From PWND01 sp964614525 (lineage in GTDB: Bacteria > Bacteroidota > Bacteroidia > Bacteroidales > UBA7960): 64,000 bases of DNA. The position numbers and the translations under genes are program-made. Where the stretch lies: assembly GCA_964614525.1 (NCBI GenBank), contig CAZTPA010000002.1, positions 1 to 64,000 on the forward strand, written 5' to 3'. The notes under the pieces were generated by a model that saw only the letters and a program-made list of their open reading frames with translations, made no database searches and was not told the DNA's origin. Positions 1 to 9,028 of this stretch are shown here, one piece after another. Numbering within the stretch: the stretch's first letter is position 1; each line of letters starts with the position of its first letter.

Positions 1-241
1 TGCTATGTTTTTGTTTATAATATAATGCTTAATACTCATATTAGTTAATAAGCAAAAAATGTATCCGGTAATACTTCTTGTCAAAAATTAGATGAAAGTA
101 TTAAATAGAAAAATCTTTAAACAACTTTTTATCTATGACAAAACAATTAAATCGCAATTTTTTAAATATAGCTACTTAGCAAGCAAAAATTTATTTGATT
201 ATGACCAAACCTCTATTGGATGTCGAATAGTAAACCATAAT
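1..241. other. AT-rich stretch with no recognised gene
   Basis: I see no convincing gene here. A plus-strand frame of 99 codons starting at 92 runs through a terminator and into the antisense of the next gene. It has no recognisable motif, so I treat it as spurious. The left edge may hold the promoter region of a gene outside the window. Confidence 0.5.
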
Positions 242-277
242 AAAAAAGAGGATGATCTGAAAATCATCCTCTTTTTT
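242..277 (-). terminator. Rho-independent terminator after the lipoprotein gene
   Basis: A perfect 15-bp stem (242-256 with 263-277) with a 6-nt loop has A-run and T-run flanks. It lies just downstream of the minus-strand lipoprotein gene that ends at 304. The symmetric A/T flanks mean it could stop transcription from either side. Confidence 0.85.
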
Positions 278-303
278 ATATTTAAAAACAAACGAGAGTT
301 AAA

Positions 304-1641
304 TTATTGTCGTTCTCTTGGCCCTTCAACAAGTTCAAACTGGGGCGGACTGCCTGCACTAACACATTTATATTCTGCTTCCAGGTATTGACGGTCAAAA
401 CCGTCTCCAAAAGTCTCAAATTGAATTATGTAATGAACATCTATTCCACCAACTTGCGGAACAGCATCAGGATATTTATGATGCAATAAAAGAATCAAAC
501 CTTCTTCAACAATTCTGCGGAACATTTCATCTAATGCTGCTTCTTCTCCTTCATTATTATATATTTCAGCTAATTCCGGATCGTAGTAATTACCCTCTTC
601 ATCTTTATTTAATCTTCTGCCGGCCAATCTAATATCAAAATTAGAATAATAAGCGCTTGCACCATAGTAATATCCAAAGTCATCATATACCGGGTGAGGT
701 ATTGGATCAGCATTTGATATATAAAAATAATCATCAGATACCATTAAATGCACTACTGTGGGGTCAAAAGCCCAACCAATTTCACCAAACACATATTGCT
801 CTGTTCTTTCTTCTATATAAGATTCTACAGTCCATTTTGTTCCGTCAAAATTGTATTTATCAATAATATTTTCCGTGTCACTACCATCATTATATCTATA
901 TTTAACTACTTTCTCATCACCAATGGGTGCATAAGGAAATTCATTTTTTAAATACACAGGGATAAAGTTTTCCGGGGGATAATCCTCATTAAAATAATTA
1001 TTATTTGCAATCGTTCCTCCCCAATTTTGATAATCTTCAGTTGTTAATTCATGTCCGATATAAGGAATATCTTCAATTGTTTCAACTAACACCCATTTCT
1101 CTCCATCAAATTCGTATGTATCAAGATATAATAGAAACTCTCCGTCAATATCGAAATTGTAAATAATACTAATTTGATCTCCTTCTGAGGGGTCCTGTGC
1201 CGGAGGATACTCCCTGTTAAGAAATTCAGGAAGATGATCTGAAGCCGGATTAGTTTCACTAAAGTAATCTACTCCTCCACCAATCATAACATCATAATCA
1301 TCATCGGTTAATACATAGCCAAATCCGGCATCCCACCAATCAGGGCTTAGCAAAAGATGATTAAAAGTAACCAAAGCCCTACTGCCTACATTTAAGGCAA
1401 GGAAATTAGATGTAAGTATCTCTGGCACAAAATCCTTTGCAGGAAGAGTATCATTAAAAGCATTATATTCAGAAATAGTACCACCTAAAGAATTATAGTC
1501 ACTTTCCGTTAAAGTATATTCAATTTCTTCATTATATGGCTCCTGCATTTCATCAAGCATATTGTATATGTCCTCATTTGGATTGCATGCTGTAAAGCCT
1601 ATGGCTGCTAGCATAAAACTTATATATATCAATTTTTTCAT
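304..1641 (-). CDS. Lipoprotein with three copies of a YTLTxxDY-type module
   Basis: Predicted exported lipoprotein of 445 residues. The N-terminus is a hydrophobic signal ending in FTAC with the lipidation cysteine at residue 19. The body contains three related modules at about residues 42-95, 109-163 and 197-251. Each starts with an (Y/H)xLTxxDY motif, continues with a glycine-rich turn and a YF/AFN segment, then PxxxxPxxL and a hydrophobic strand. The stretch YxFDGxKW follows two of them. Similar modules occur in Bacteroidota surface lipoproteins. I cannot name a ligand. The gene starts 34 bp after the TonB receptor on the same strand, so the two probably form an operon and may act as a receptor/surface-lipoprotein pair. 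It is not a SusD homologue that I can recognise. Confidence 0.8.
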   Translation of the reverse strand: MKKLIYISFMLAAIGFTACNPNEDIYNMLDEMQEPYNEEIEYTLTESDYNSLGGTISEYNAFNDTLPAKDFVPEILTSNFLALNVGSRALVTFNHLLLSPDWWDAGFGYVLTDDDYDVMIGGGVDYFSETNPASDHLPEFLNREYPPAQDPSEGDQISIIYNFDIDGEFLLYLDTYEFDGEKWVLVETIEDIPYIGHELTTEDYQNWGGTIANNNYFNEDYPPENFIPVYLKNEFPYAPIGDEKVVKYRYNDGSDTENIIDKYNFDGTKWTVESYIEERTEQYVFGEIGWAFDPTVVHLMVSDDYFYISNADPIPHPVYDDFGYYYGASAYYSNFDIRLAGRRLNKDEEGNYYDPELAEIYNNEGEEAALDEMFRRIVEEGLILLLHHKYPDAVPQVGGIDVHYIIQFETFGDGFDRQYLEAEYKCVSAGSPPQFELVEGPRERQ

Positions 1642-1675
1642 AATAATCTCTTTTATATATTCTTAAACAAATTAA

Positions 1676-4237
1676 TTAAAACCTGACTCTAACAGAAGTA
1701 GTCCATGTTCTTCCCCAACCATAGAAAACAGTAGCTGTATCAAAATCATGATTACTTCCATCTGTAGCATCTCTAATAACTTCAGTATCAAAAATATTAT
1801 TGACATTTATCATTAAAGTAGCGTACAAATTTGCAATTTTAAAACTGTATCTTGCATTTAGGTCGAAAAGTTCGTATGAAGGTAATTGCCATGCATTTAC
1901 ACCTCTATCGTCAATTGTTGAGCGATTTTCAACGTCAAAATAAGCATAGAGTCTGTCATAATAATTAGCATCAAAGCCTAATTTTAATTTAGGCAAAACT
2001 TCATAATCCATGCCTAATGCAGCTGTTGTTTGTGCAGAATTTCCAACATTAACACCTCCGGCATATACTGTTTCAGTTGATATAAAATTTTGAAATTCAT
2101 CATATATGTCAGCAATAACATCATCAGTCCATGTCCAATCTCCGTATGAAAACATACCTCTAATGTCTATTTTTTTAGTTGGACGAAAAGTAAAGTCAAA
2201 CTCCACGCCTTGATGAAGAGCATCTAATCCTGTAATATTAGCAGTAACTTCTCCAATATTACGTACTAAGGCTTTATCCATCCATTCAGTACGATATACA
2301 ATTAAGTTTGCCGCAAAAATAGAACTTCGATAGCCATACCCAATTTCTGTAGAAAATACTTTTTCATGTTCCACAGCTTCGTTAATATCATTTGTAAACC
2401 CAATAAATGCCCATCTAAAAAACGGAGCTCTTGTAAAATAACCTCCATTGGCAAAAATATTGTGTTGTTCTGAAATATTGTAATTTGCTCCACCTTTAAC
2501 ACTCCATGCAAAAAAGTCTACCCAGTCTGTTTGCTGTTCAGGAGAACCATCTTCATAGCTAAAATAGTCTGTTCTTCTATAATATGTATTTGATGTAGTG
2601 CCTGAAATAAAGGCAGAATAAACATCAGATATATACTCACCTTGGAGGAATAATCCTCCCCAACCAACTTCACCCATATTGTGATAATTAATTTTATCTC
2701 CTTTGTGGAGCAAAGTATTAGGTTCGCGATTAATATTACGTGAACTTGAACCTGCTACATCCAGAAAGTAATCTCCTCCCAAAAGATCTTCTACTTCCTG
2801 ATAATGATATCCTCTATAGTATCTAAGGTCCAATCCTCCGGTTATCGTAAAATTATTGATATCTTTTTGTAGAGTTGATAAACTACCATACCAGTCGTGG
2901 GAATTAACAGCTGTGGAAATAATTGCTTTAGAACCGGTTTCTGATTCAGCATTTAATGCAGCAACCGCATCTAAATCGAGATATCCATCAGGGGTTAACT
3001 TTGCTCCATCCATAGGTTCTCCGGTATTACTGTCAAACCTTAACCAATTTGAATTATCTCCTGACACTCTACGTCCGCCACCGGATGATTGAGATGTATA
3101 AATTGATGTGGAAAGGGTTGTTTCTCTATCAATGGACCAATAATGGTTTAAAGAAATTTGTGGTTTGTGATATTCATTATATGCTGTTGCATATGCATCT
3201 CCTTTATAATAACCTAATGAAGGATTATATCTGATTCCCTCAGGATGCTCCCGATAAGTTTGGATACGAGACCTTGGGTATCTTTGATTATGCCATTGAG
3301 GAGCTCCAAAAGCTGTAAGTGAAACAGTATGAGAATCGCCTATTCTTTTTGAAACATTCAAAAAATATGAATATCCTTCAAACTCTGTTCCCTGAACAAA
3401 TCCCTCACCTGTTCTAAGGCCGCCTAATGCAGTAATTGCCCATCCGTTATCCATTAATCCGGTTGACAATGATAGTGATTTATTCTGGTAACCATCATGG
3501 CCCATTCCATAAAAGACTGTACCACCTTTTTTTGCATCAACAGATTGTGTTACAATATTTATAGTTCCACCAACCGAACTAATAGCAAGTCTTGATGCAC
3601 CAAGACCTCTTTGTACTTGCATTGTTTGTGTAACATCTGAAAGGCCTGCCCAGTTTGACCAATAAACCTGACCATTTTCCATATCATTAACCGGAACACC
3701 ATTTATGAGTACTCCAATATTATTTGAATCAAAACCACGCATATTTATACGTCCATCACCAAATCCTCCACCATCTTTTGTAGTATACACACTTGGTGTT
3801 GATTTTAGCATTTCAGGAAATTCTTGGGTACCAAGCTTTTCTTGAATCTCAATTGCTTTAATTGTAGAAATGGCAACAGGTGTTTCTCTATCCTTAGCTA
3901 TTGAAGAAACAATTACGACAAATTCATCTAAAGTTGTAATATCAGGCATTAAAGCAACATCAATGATGTTACTATCTTCGACAACTATTTCTTCGCTTAC
4001 CATGCCTACGAATGAAAAAACCAGAACATCGCCTTTTGAAGCATTAATTTTATAACTGCCATCTATATCTGTTACAGTACCGGAAGTGGTTCCTTTTATT
4101 GTAATTGTAACACCCGGTAAAGTACTCCCATCAGTAAAATCAGTAACAGTTCCGGTGATTTCCAGCTCTTGTGCAAACAAGCTATTGCAAAAAATTCCAA
4201 TAGCCAGTAAAACAAATAATCCAAACTTTTTCTTCAT
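1676..4237 (-). CDS. TonB-dependent outer-membrane receptor with CarboxypepD-like N-terminal domain
   Basis: Predicted TonB-dependent importer of 853 residues. A signal peptide ends near residue 23 (LFAQ). It is followed by a carboxypeptidase-D regulatory-like domain at about 27-100 (DGSTLPGVTITIKGT, then GSYKI), a plug domain at about 115-235 (RGFDSNNIGVLINGVPVND, then SSVGGTINIVTQ) and a long beta-barrel ending in the aromatic VRVRF typical of outer-membrane proteins. The substrate cannot be read from sequence. The barrel is shorter than in typical SusC-type glycan receptors and no susD lies beside it. Siderophore, metal complex or peptide import are all possible. The downstream lipoprotein gene at 304-1641 is probably co-transcribed. 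Confidence 0.9.
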   Translation of the reverse strand: MKKKFGLFVLLAIGIFCNSLFAQELEITGTVTDFTDGSTLPGVTITIKGTTSGTVTDIDGSYKINASKGDVLVFSFVGMVSEEIVVEDSNIIDVALMPDITTLDEFVVIVSSIAKDRETPVAISTIKAIEIQEKLGTQEFPEMLKSTPSVYTTKDGGGFGDGRINMRGFDSNNIGVLINGVPVNDMENGQVYWSNWAGLSDVTQTMQVQRGLGASRLAISSVGGTINIVTQSVDAKKGGTVFYGMGHDGYQNKSLSLSTGLMDNGWAITALGGLRTGEGFVQGTEFEGYSYFLNVSKRIGDSHTVSLTAFGAPQWHNQRYPRSRIQTYREHPEGIRYNPSLGYYKGDAYATAYNEYHKPQISLNHYWSIDRETTLSTSIYTSQSSGGGRRVSGDNSNWLRFDSNTGEPMDGAKLTPDGYLDLDAVAALNAESETGSKAIISTAVNSHDWYGSLSTLQKDINNFTITGGLDLRYYRGYHYQEVEDLLGGDYFLDVAGSSSRNINREPNTLLHKGDKINYHNMGEVGWGGLFLQGEYISDVYSAFISGTTSNTYYRRTDYFSYEDGSPEQQTDWVDFFAWSVKGGANYNISEQHNIFANGGYFTRAPFFRWAFIGFTNDINEAVEHEKVFSTEIGYGYRSSIFAANLIVYRTEWMDKALVRNIGEVTANITGLDALHQGVEFDFTFRPTKKIDIRGMFSYGDWTWTDDVIADIYDEFQNFISTETVYAGGVNVGNSAQTTAALGMDYEVLPKLKLGFDANYYDRLYAYFDVENRSTIDDRGVNAWQLPSYELFDLNARYSFKIANLYATLMINVNNIFDTEVIRDATDGSNHDFDTATVFYGWGRTWTTSVRVRF

Positions 4238-4422
4238 CTTTTTAATATTTTAATTTATAATCATTGATAGTATTTATATTTATCATTTTTCAAAGTGTTT
4301 AAATGAATCTGCTAAGATAATATTTTCTGGAAATATTATTAAGGCTATAAGCAATATAGTTTTGAACATTTTTTATTAATAAATGCTAAAGTTTTATGCA
4401 GAAAATGTTTACATAAAAATAT

Positions 4423-4430
4423 TAAATTTG
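4423..4430 (+). promoter_or_regulatory. Bacteroidota -7 box (TAAATTTG) at the glycosyltransferase start
   Basis: Exact TAnnTTTG match ending 3 nt before the ATG at 4434. If functional, transcription would begin at or next to the start codon. No -33 element is claimed. Confidence 0.45.
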
Positions 4431-4433
4431 CAG

Positions 4434-5654
4434 ATGATGTCTAGCTCCTGTAATACCCATATCCATATTGCTATTCCTGCAATGCAAGAAGAATTATACC
4501 TTAAGGATACATTAAAAAGTATAGAACAACAAACTTACAAAAACTTTACTGTTTGGATATGCATTAATCAAGCTGACGATTGGTGGCTTAAAGACGATAA
4601 AATCCATGTATGCATAAATAATCAAAATACATTAGATTATATTAATAAAATTAATTCTACCGGTTCTAATATTAAGGTAATAGATAAAAGCAGCAAGGGT
4701 AAAGGATGGTTAGGCAAACAAGGAGGTGTTGGCCATGCCAGGAAAATATTGATGGATTTAATTATTAACAATTCAGATGAAAAGGATATAATTATTAGTA
4801 TGGATGCCGATACTACCTTTGGAAAGGAATATTTTCAGTCTATTGCAGATATTTTTTCGAACAATAAAAAGGCAGTTGCTATTGCAAATCCATATTATCA
4901 TGAACTTTCAGGTATTGATAGTATAGACAGATCAATGCTGCGGTATGAGATATATATGCGATCATATACAATTAATCTCTTAAGAATAGAATCTCCATAT
5001 GCGTTTGCAGCTTTTGGGTCTGCAATTGCTTTTCCGGTTTGGGCCTATAAAAAGATTAATGGAATAACTCCCAAACAAAGTGGCGAAGATTTTTACTTAC
5101 TTCAAAAACTAAGGAAAACAGGAAAAATCATACTTTCAAATGATCAGGTAGTATCTCCGGCAACAAGGGTTTCCGATAGAGTACCCTTTGGAACAGGTCC
5201 TGCTATTGCAAAAACTGTTGAAGAACAACAACACTCCTACCCTATATTCAATCCTGAGTATTTTGATGAAATATATGCTACAAATTTGAAATTTGAGGAA
5301 TTGTTTCACAGAGACGTAAAAACCAGCATGTCAGATTTTTTACATATTATCTTTAATAATGAGGATATTTTTACTCCATTAAGAAATAATTATAAAACTG
5401 TATCGCAATTTGTTAACGCCTGTCATAATAAAATTGACGGATTGAGAATTTTTCAATATTTGAAATGGAGAAGTTTAAATAATAAACAAAATGATGTTGA
5501 AAATTTGAGAAAATTATTTGAAAAAACAGGAGGAAATAACACAAATGTTAATCTGCAAACATTCAATTTCTTACATTCAACTATTAATGATATAAACATA
5601 ATTAGGAATCAATTGTTTCAAATAGAAAGCAGGCTAAGAAAACAACTAAAATAA
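4434..5654 (+). CDS. Family 2 glycosyltransferase
   Basis: Predicted GT-A fold glycosyltransferase of 406 residues. The N-terminal strand HIHIAIPAMQEE is followed by the LKSIEQQTYKNF segment typical of GT2 enzymes. A DxD-type metal/sugar-nucleotide motif appears in ISMDADTTF, and SGEDFYLLQKL is the usual acid motif of the acceptor side. I chose the ATG at 4434 rather than the upstream ATG at 4383, because the first 17 codons of the longer frame look noncoding and a -7 promoter box lies at 4423-4430. The ATG at 4437 is equally possible. There is no membrane helix, so it is probably cytosolic or peripheral. Its acceptor is unknown. The stop codon overlaps the miaA start (TAATG), indicating translational coupling. 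Confidence 0.8.
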   Translation: MMSSSCNTHIHIAIPAMQEELYLKDTLKSIEQQTYKNFTVWICINQADDWWLKDDKIHVCINNQNTLDYINKINSTGSNIKVIDKSSKGKGWLGKQGGVGHARKILMDLIINNSDEKDIIISMDADTTFGKEYFQSIADIFSNNKKAVAIANPYYHELSGIDSIDRSMLRYEIYMRSYTINLLRIESPYAFAAFGSAIAFPVWAYKKINGITPKQSGEDFYLLQKLRKTGKIILSNDQVVSPATRVSDRVPFGTGPAIAKTVEEQQHSYPIFNPEYFDEIYATNLKFEELFHRDVKTSMSDFLHIIFNNEDIFTPLRNNYKTVSQFVNACHNKIDGLRIFQYLKWRSLNNKQNDVENLRKLFEKTGGNNTNVNLQTFNFLHSTINDINIIRNQLFQIESRLRKQLK

Positions 5655-6553
5655 TGAATTTGACATCCAAATATGACCTTATAGTTATAAGCGGGCCAAC
5701 AGCGACCGGAAAAACCTCTTTAGCTTCTAAACTGGCTTTTGATATTGATGGAGAAATAATCAGTGCAGATTCCAGGCAAGTTTACAGAAAAATGGATATT
5801 GGTACAGGTAAAGATCTTTCTGATTATATTTTTGAAGGGAAAGATATTAAATATCATCTTATTGACATTGTTGAACCTGGATATAAATACAGTGTTTTTG
5901 AATTTCAAAGAGACTTTTTAGATGCATATAATCTTATTAAAGGAAAGAATAAAGTTCCGATATTATGCGGTGGTACCGGCCTATATATTGAAGCAGCTAT
6001 TGGTAAATACCGATTGCTTGAGGTTCCTGAAAATGAAGAATTAAGAAATGAACTGGAACTAAAAACAATGAAGGAGCTAATCCAAATCCTTAACGAGATG
6101 AAAAAGCTTCATAATACTACAGATATTAAACAAAAAGCCAGACTGATAAGAGCTATTGAGATTGAATCTTATTATAAAAACAATCCTTGCAAGAAAAATG
6201 TAATGCCAAGTATTAATCATATTTTTTTTGCAACAAATTATTCCAGAACTACTGTTAGAGAAAGAATTACAGAAAGACTTAAATATCGTTTGGCATCAGG
6301 TATGATTGATGAAGTGCAAAAGCTGCTTGATAGTGGATTAACTCCTGATGACTTAATTTATTATGGCTTGGAATACAAGTATATTACACAATTTATAATA
6401 GGCGAAATTTCTTATAATAAAATGTTTGAATTACTAAATACCGCAATTCATCAGTTCGCAAAAAGGCAAATGACCTGGTTTAGAAGAATGGAACGTAAAG
6501 GTTTTGACATAATTTGGATTGATAAGTATGAAGATATTATGATGAATTTGTAA
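5654..6553 (+). CDS. miaA: tRNA dimethylallyltransferase
   Basis: Transfers a dimethylallyl group from DMAPP to the N6 of A37 in tRNAs that read codons starting with U. The P-loop GPTATGKT sits at the N-terminus. It is followed by the conserved DSRQVYRKMDIGTGK segment and ILCGGTGLYIEA, with a C-terminal RQMTWFRR-type stretch. The length of 299 is normal for the family. The start codon overlaps the glycosyltransferase stop by one base (TAATG), so the two are translationally coupled. No terminator is visible, but the GC-rich repeat begins about 45 bp downstream. Confidence 0.95.
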   Translation: MNLTSKYDLIVISGPTATGKTSLASKLAFDIDGEIISADSRQVYRKMDIGTGKDLSDYIFEGKDIKYHLIDIVEPGYKYSVFEFQRDFLDAYNLIKGKNKVPILCGGTGLYIEAAIGKYRLLEVPENEELRNELELKTMKELIQILNEMKKLHNTTDIKQKARLIRAIEIESYYKNNPCKKNVMPSINHIFFATNYSRTTVRERITERLKYRLASGMIDEVQKLLDSGLTPDDLIYYGLEYKYITQFIIGEISYNKMFELLNTAIHQFAKRQMTWFRRMERKGFDIIWIDKYEDIMMNL

Positions 6554-6594
6554 TTATCAATATTGTCCGATTAAAAATGGTAACATAATATCCA

Positions 6595-6778
6595 GATTGC
6601 CTTTGGCGAGCTCGCAAGCTCGGTTCTTCGCTTCACTTAGTTACGTTCAGAAAGACAAGCTTTTATATATCCGGGAGGGTGTGTGTTGGTGGCGACGAAG
6701 CCGCCAGCCCATATCCCATAAAAACACCAAATGCCTTGTCATACTGAACGAAGCGAATTACCTAGTAGATTTATCCTG
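6595..6778. repeat. GC-rich composite inverted repeat (MITE/REP-like intergenic element)
   Basis: A block visibly richer in G+C than its surroundings. Its outer arms at about 6620-6658 and 6733-6757 are inverted copies sharing TTGTC-CTGAACG-GAAGCGAA, with about 10 extra nt in the left arm. The inner part, about 6661-6724, folds as a second hairpin: GGTGGC at 6689-6694 against GCCGCC at 6701-6706, with outer TTTTAT/ATAAAA pairing. A small palindrome GCGAGCTCGC lies at 6606-6615. Sequences of the CTGAACGAAGCGAA type are familiar as dispersed intergenic repeats in Bacteroidota. No transposase or credible open frame is present. Confidence 0.6.
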
Positions 6779-6851
6779 ACAACAGTATCTAATTATATTA
6801 ATATTCTCAAATTTTTGCGTAAATCACTTAACACAATATCATACTAATTAC

Positions 6852-6859
6852 TAACTTTG
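6852..6859 (+). promoter_or_regulatory. Candidate -7 box (TAACTTTG) for the REC-PAS gene
   Basis: Exact TAnnTTTG match about 93 nt before the ATG at 6952, implying a leader of roughly 85-90 nt. Identified by motif only. Confidence 0.4.
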
Positions 6860-6951
6860 TTGAAATAATATTTAGTTTTATAGGCATATATTATTCATAT
6901 ATGCTTCATTTCTTTTTGAATAATCTTTGTGCAATTTAGCAATTAATAAAC

Positions 6952-8862
6952 ATGAAAGGTAAATTTCGTATATTAATTATTGAGAATCAATCTTCAGATG
7001 CTGAAGCAGCTAAAAAGCACATAGCAAAAGCAATACCTGATTGCAATATTATTATTATTGATTCTCTGAAAGACTTATTAAAAAATTTAAAGACGTTTAA
7101 ACCTGACATTGTTATTTCTGATTTTATTTTGAATGATTTCGATGGTATTGAGGTTATAAATACTGTTTTGAAGAATAACCCACTAACTCCTGTTATTATT
7201 TTGACGGGTTCAATAAATGAAGAAACCGCTGCAAAATGCCTTAAATCTGGAGCTACTGATTATATAACTAAAGATCAGATTAATCGTCTTGGAAACTCTG
7301 TCATAAATGCCCTTAAATTAAGGGAATCCAGAGAAAGAAATAAAAGGATGCACAATGCATTAGTTGAGAGTGAATTGCATTTTAAAACCTTGGCAAATTC
7401 CGGTTATGCTTTAATCTGGACTTCCGGCTTGGATAAATCCTGCAATTTTTTTAATCAACCCTGGTTAGATTTTAGAGGGCGCTCTTTAGAAGAGGAAACA
7501 GGTTTTGGCTGGACAGAAGGAATACATCCGGATGATTTGCAAAAGTTGATGGATGATTATTCTACCGCATTTGATAAACGTGAGAAGTTCAGTATAGATT
7601 ACAGATTAAAAAGGCACGACGGAGAATACAGGTGGATAAATGACACAGGTATGCCTATAAATAACAGTAAAGGGGAGTTTATTGGATATATTGGTCATTG
7701 TTTTGATATTCATGACAGAAAGATTGCTGAAGAAAGACTAAAAAAAGAGGAGCAGTTTCTTGCAAATGTATTTAATAGTGTTCAAGATGGGATAAGTATA
7801 TTAGATAAGGATTTGAACATTATTAAAACAAACTGGATAATGCAGGAATGGTATAAAGAATCCATACCTCTTGTTGGAAAAAAATGTTTTGAAGCTTATC
7901 ATAATCGAAATGAAGTTTGCGAGATTTGTCCTACAATAAGATGCATAAAATCGGGTAAGCCCGAAAGCGATATTGTTAGAGGATATCCCGAGTCCAAACA
8001 ATGGCTTGAACTTTTTAGTTACCCTTTAAAAGATAATGAAAGCGGAGAAATAACCGGCGTCGTTGAATTTGTCAGAGATATCACAGCCAGAAAAATAGCA
8101 GAAGAGGATTTACAACAAAGTGAAAAGGATTATCGCACTCTGTTTGACAATATTGCGCAAGGATTTGTTCTCCATGAAATTATTTTTGATAATAATCATG
8201 TACCAATTGATTTCATTTTTTTAAAAGCTAATCCAGCTTTCGAAAAACAAACCGGCATGAAAGTTTCTGATATTATTGGTAAAACAGGAAAAGAAGTAAT
8301 GCCTGACTTGAAATCACATTGGTTACATCTGTGGTGGGATATTGCAGTCACAGGTGGTTGCATAAATTATGAGAATTACTCAGAAACATTCGGCAAGCAT
8401 CTCGATATTTGGGTAGTATCACCTAAAAAAGGGCAATTTGCAATGCTTTTCAATGATATCACCGAAAAAAAGAAAAGCCAGGAAGCACTAAAACAAAGCG
8501 AAAGAAACTACAGAGAGATTTTCAACTCTACTGCCGAAGGTATTATTATTCAGGATATTGAAACAGGAAAAATTATTGACGCAAATAAAGCAGCAATGGA
8601 TATATTTGATTGTAAAACTAAAGATGATCTAAAGAGTCGGAGTTTATTAGATTTTATAAAATCAAATAAAGATAATGATGAATGTATTTGTGGAGACCTT
8701 CTCGATATTTTTAGTGATGTGGTTAAAGAAGGTAAACAAAAGTTTATATGTGATATGAAAAGTATTAAAGAAGAAGAATTCCGTGCAGAAATTTCCCTGA
8801 AAAAAGCCAATATTGGCGGTAAAACCGTGATACTTGGTGTTCTGTTTATAATTCAAAAATAA
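6952..8862 (+). CDS. Response-regulator receiver plus four PAS domains, no output domain
   Basis: A 636-residue sensory protein. A REC domain fills about residues 5-125, with the phospho-acceptor aspartate in PDIVISDF (Asp57), the switch threonine in ILTGS and the lysine in DYITKD. One of the two usual acidic pocket residues is replaced (IIEN). Four PAS segments follow at about 140-258, 262-382, 388-505 and 510-636, most ending in the usual DIT/DIH boundary. The second carries a Cys cluster, EVCEICPTIRC. The protein stops at the end of the last PAS, with no histidine kinase, GGDEF, HTH or phosphatase domain. It lies alone between the repeat and the rhomboid genes. It may be a phospho-relay or scaffold protein working with a kinase encoded elsewhere. 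Confidence 0.85.
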   Translation: MKGKFRILIIENQSSDAEAAKKHIAKAIPDCNIIIIDSLKDLLKNLKTFKPDIVISDFILNDFDGIEVINTVLKNNPLTPVIILTGSINEETAAKCLKSGATDYITKDQINRLGNSVINALKLRESRERNKRMHNALVESELHFKTLANSGYALIWTSGLDKSCNFFNQPWLDFRGRSLEEETGFGWTEGIHPDDLQKLMDDYSTAFDKREKFSIDYRLKRHDGEYRWINDTGMPINNSKGEFIGYIGHCFDIHDRKIAEERLKKEEQFLANVFNSVQDGISILDKDLNIIKTNWIMQEWYKESIPLVGKKCFEAYHNRNEVCEICPTIRCIKSGKPESDIVRGYPESKQWLELFSYPLKDNESGEITGVVEFVRDITARKIAEEDLQQSEKDYRTLFDNIAQGFVLHEIIFDNNHVPIDFIFLKANPAFEKQTGMKVSDIIGKTGKEVMPDLKSHWLHLWWDIAVTGGCINYENYSETFGKHLDIWVVSPKKGQFAMLFNDITEKKKSQEALKQSERNYREIFNSTAEGIIIQDIETGKIIDANKAAMDIFDCKTKDDLKSRSLLDFIKSNKDNDECICGDLLDIFSDVVKEGKQKFICDMKSIKEEEFRAEISLKKANIGGKTVILGVLFIIQK

Positions 8863-8964
8863 TATTTCCTAAACATCTTTCGCTTTTCATTTGTTAAAAT
8901 ATCGAAAACTTTCATTAAACAGATTAATAGATTAAAATATCGTCCGGCAAATTCCTTAAAATTG

Positions 8965-8972
8965 TATTTTTG
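8965..8972 (+). promoter_or_regulatory. Candidate -7 box (TATTTTTG) for the rhomboid pair
   Basis: Exact TAnnTTTG match 56 nt upstream of the ATG at 9029. It could drive the two rhomboid genes and the hydrolase that follow closely. Confidence 0.45.
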
Positions 8973-9028
8973 CCGATTATAATAAAGAAGTCTTTTTGCT
9001 GTTTATTTATAAATAAAAAATTATAAGA

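Larger units (their letters stand above)
6554..6951. other. Intergenic region between miaA and the REC-PAS gene
   Basis: The left half is occupied by the GC-rich inverted repeat. The right half returns to AT-rich sequence and contains a TAACTTTG box at 6852-6859, which may drive the next gene. I see no gene; the 60-codon frame inside the repeat has no protein-like features. Confidence 0.55.

Noticed and set aside
92..391. A 99-codon plus-strand open frame at the left end
   Set aside because: It crosses a strong terminator and the antisense of the lipoprotein gene and has no protein-like pattern.
4383..4433. Upstream ATG for the glycosyltransferase
   Set aside because: The first 17 codons are not family-like and a -7 promoter box overlaps the region, so the ATG at 4434 is more likely.
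6597..6779. A 60-codon open frame inside the GC-rich repeat
   Set aside because: It is a by-product of repeat composition with no domain or neighbour support.
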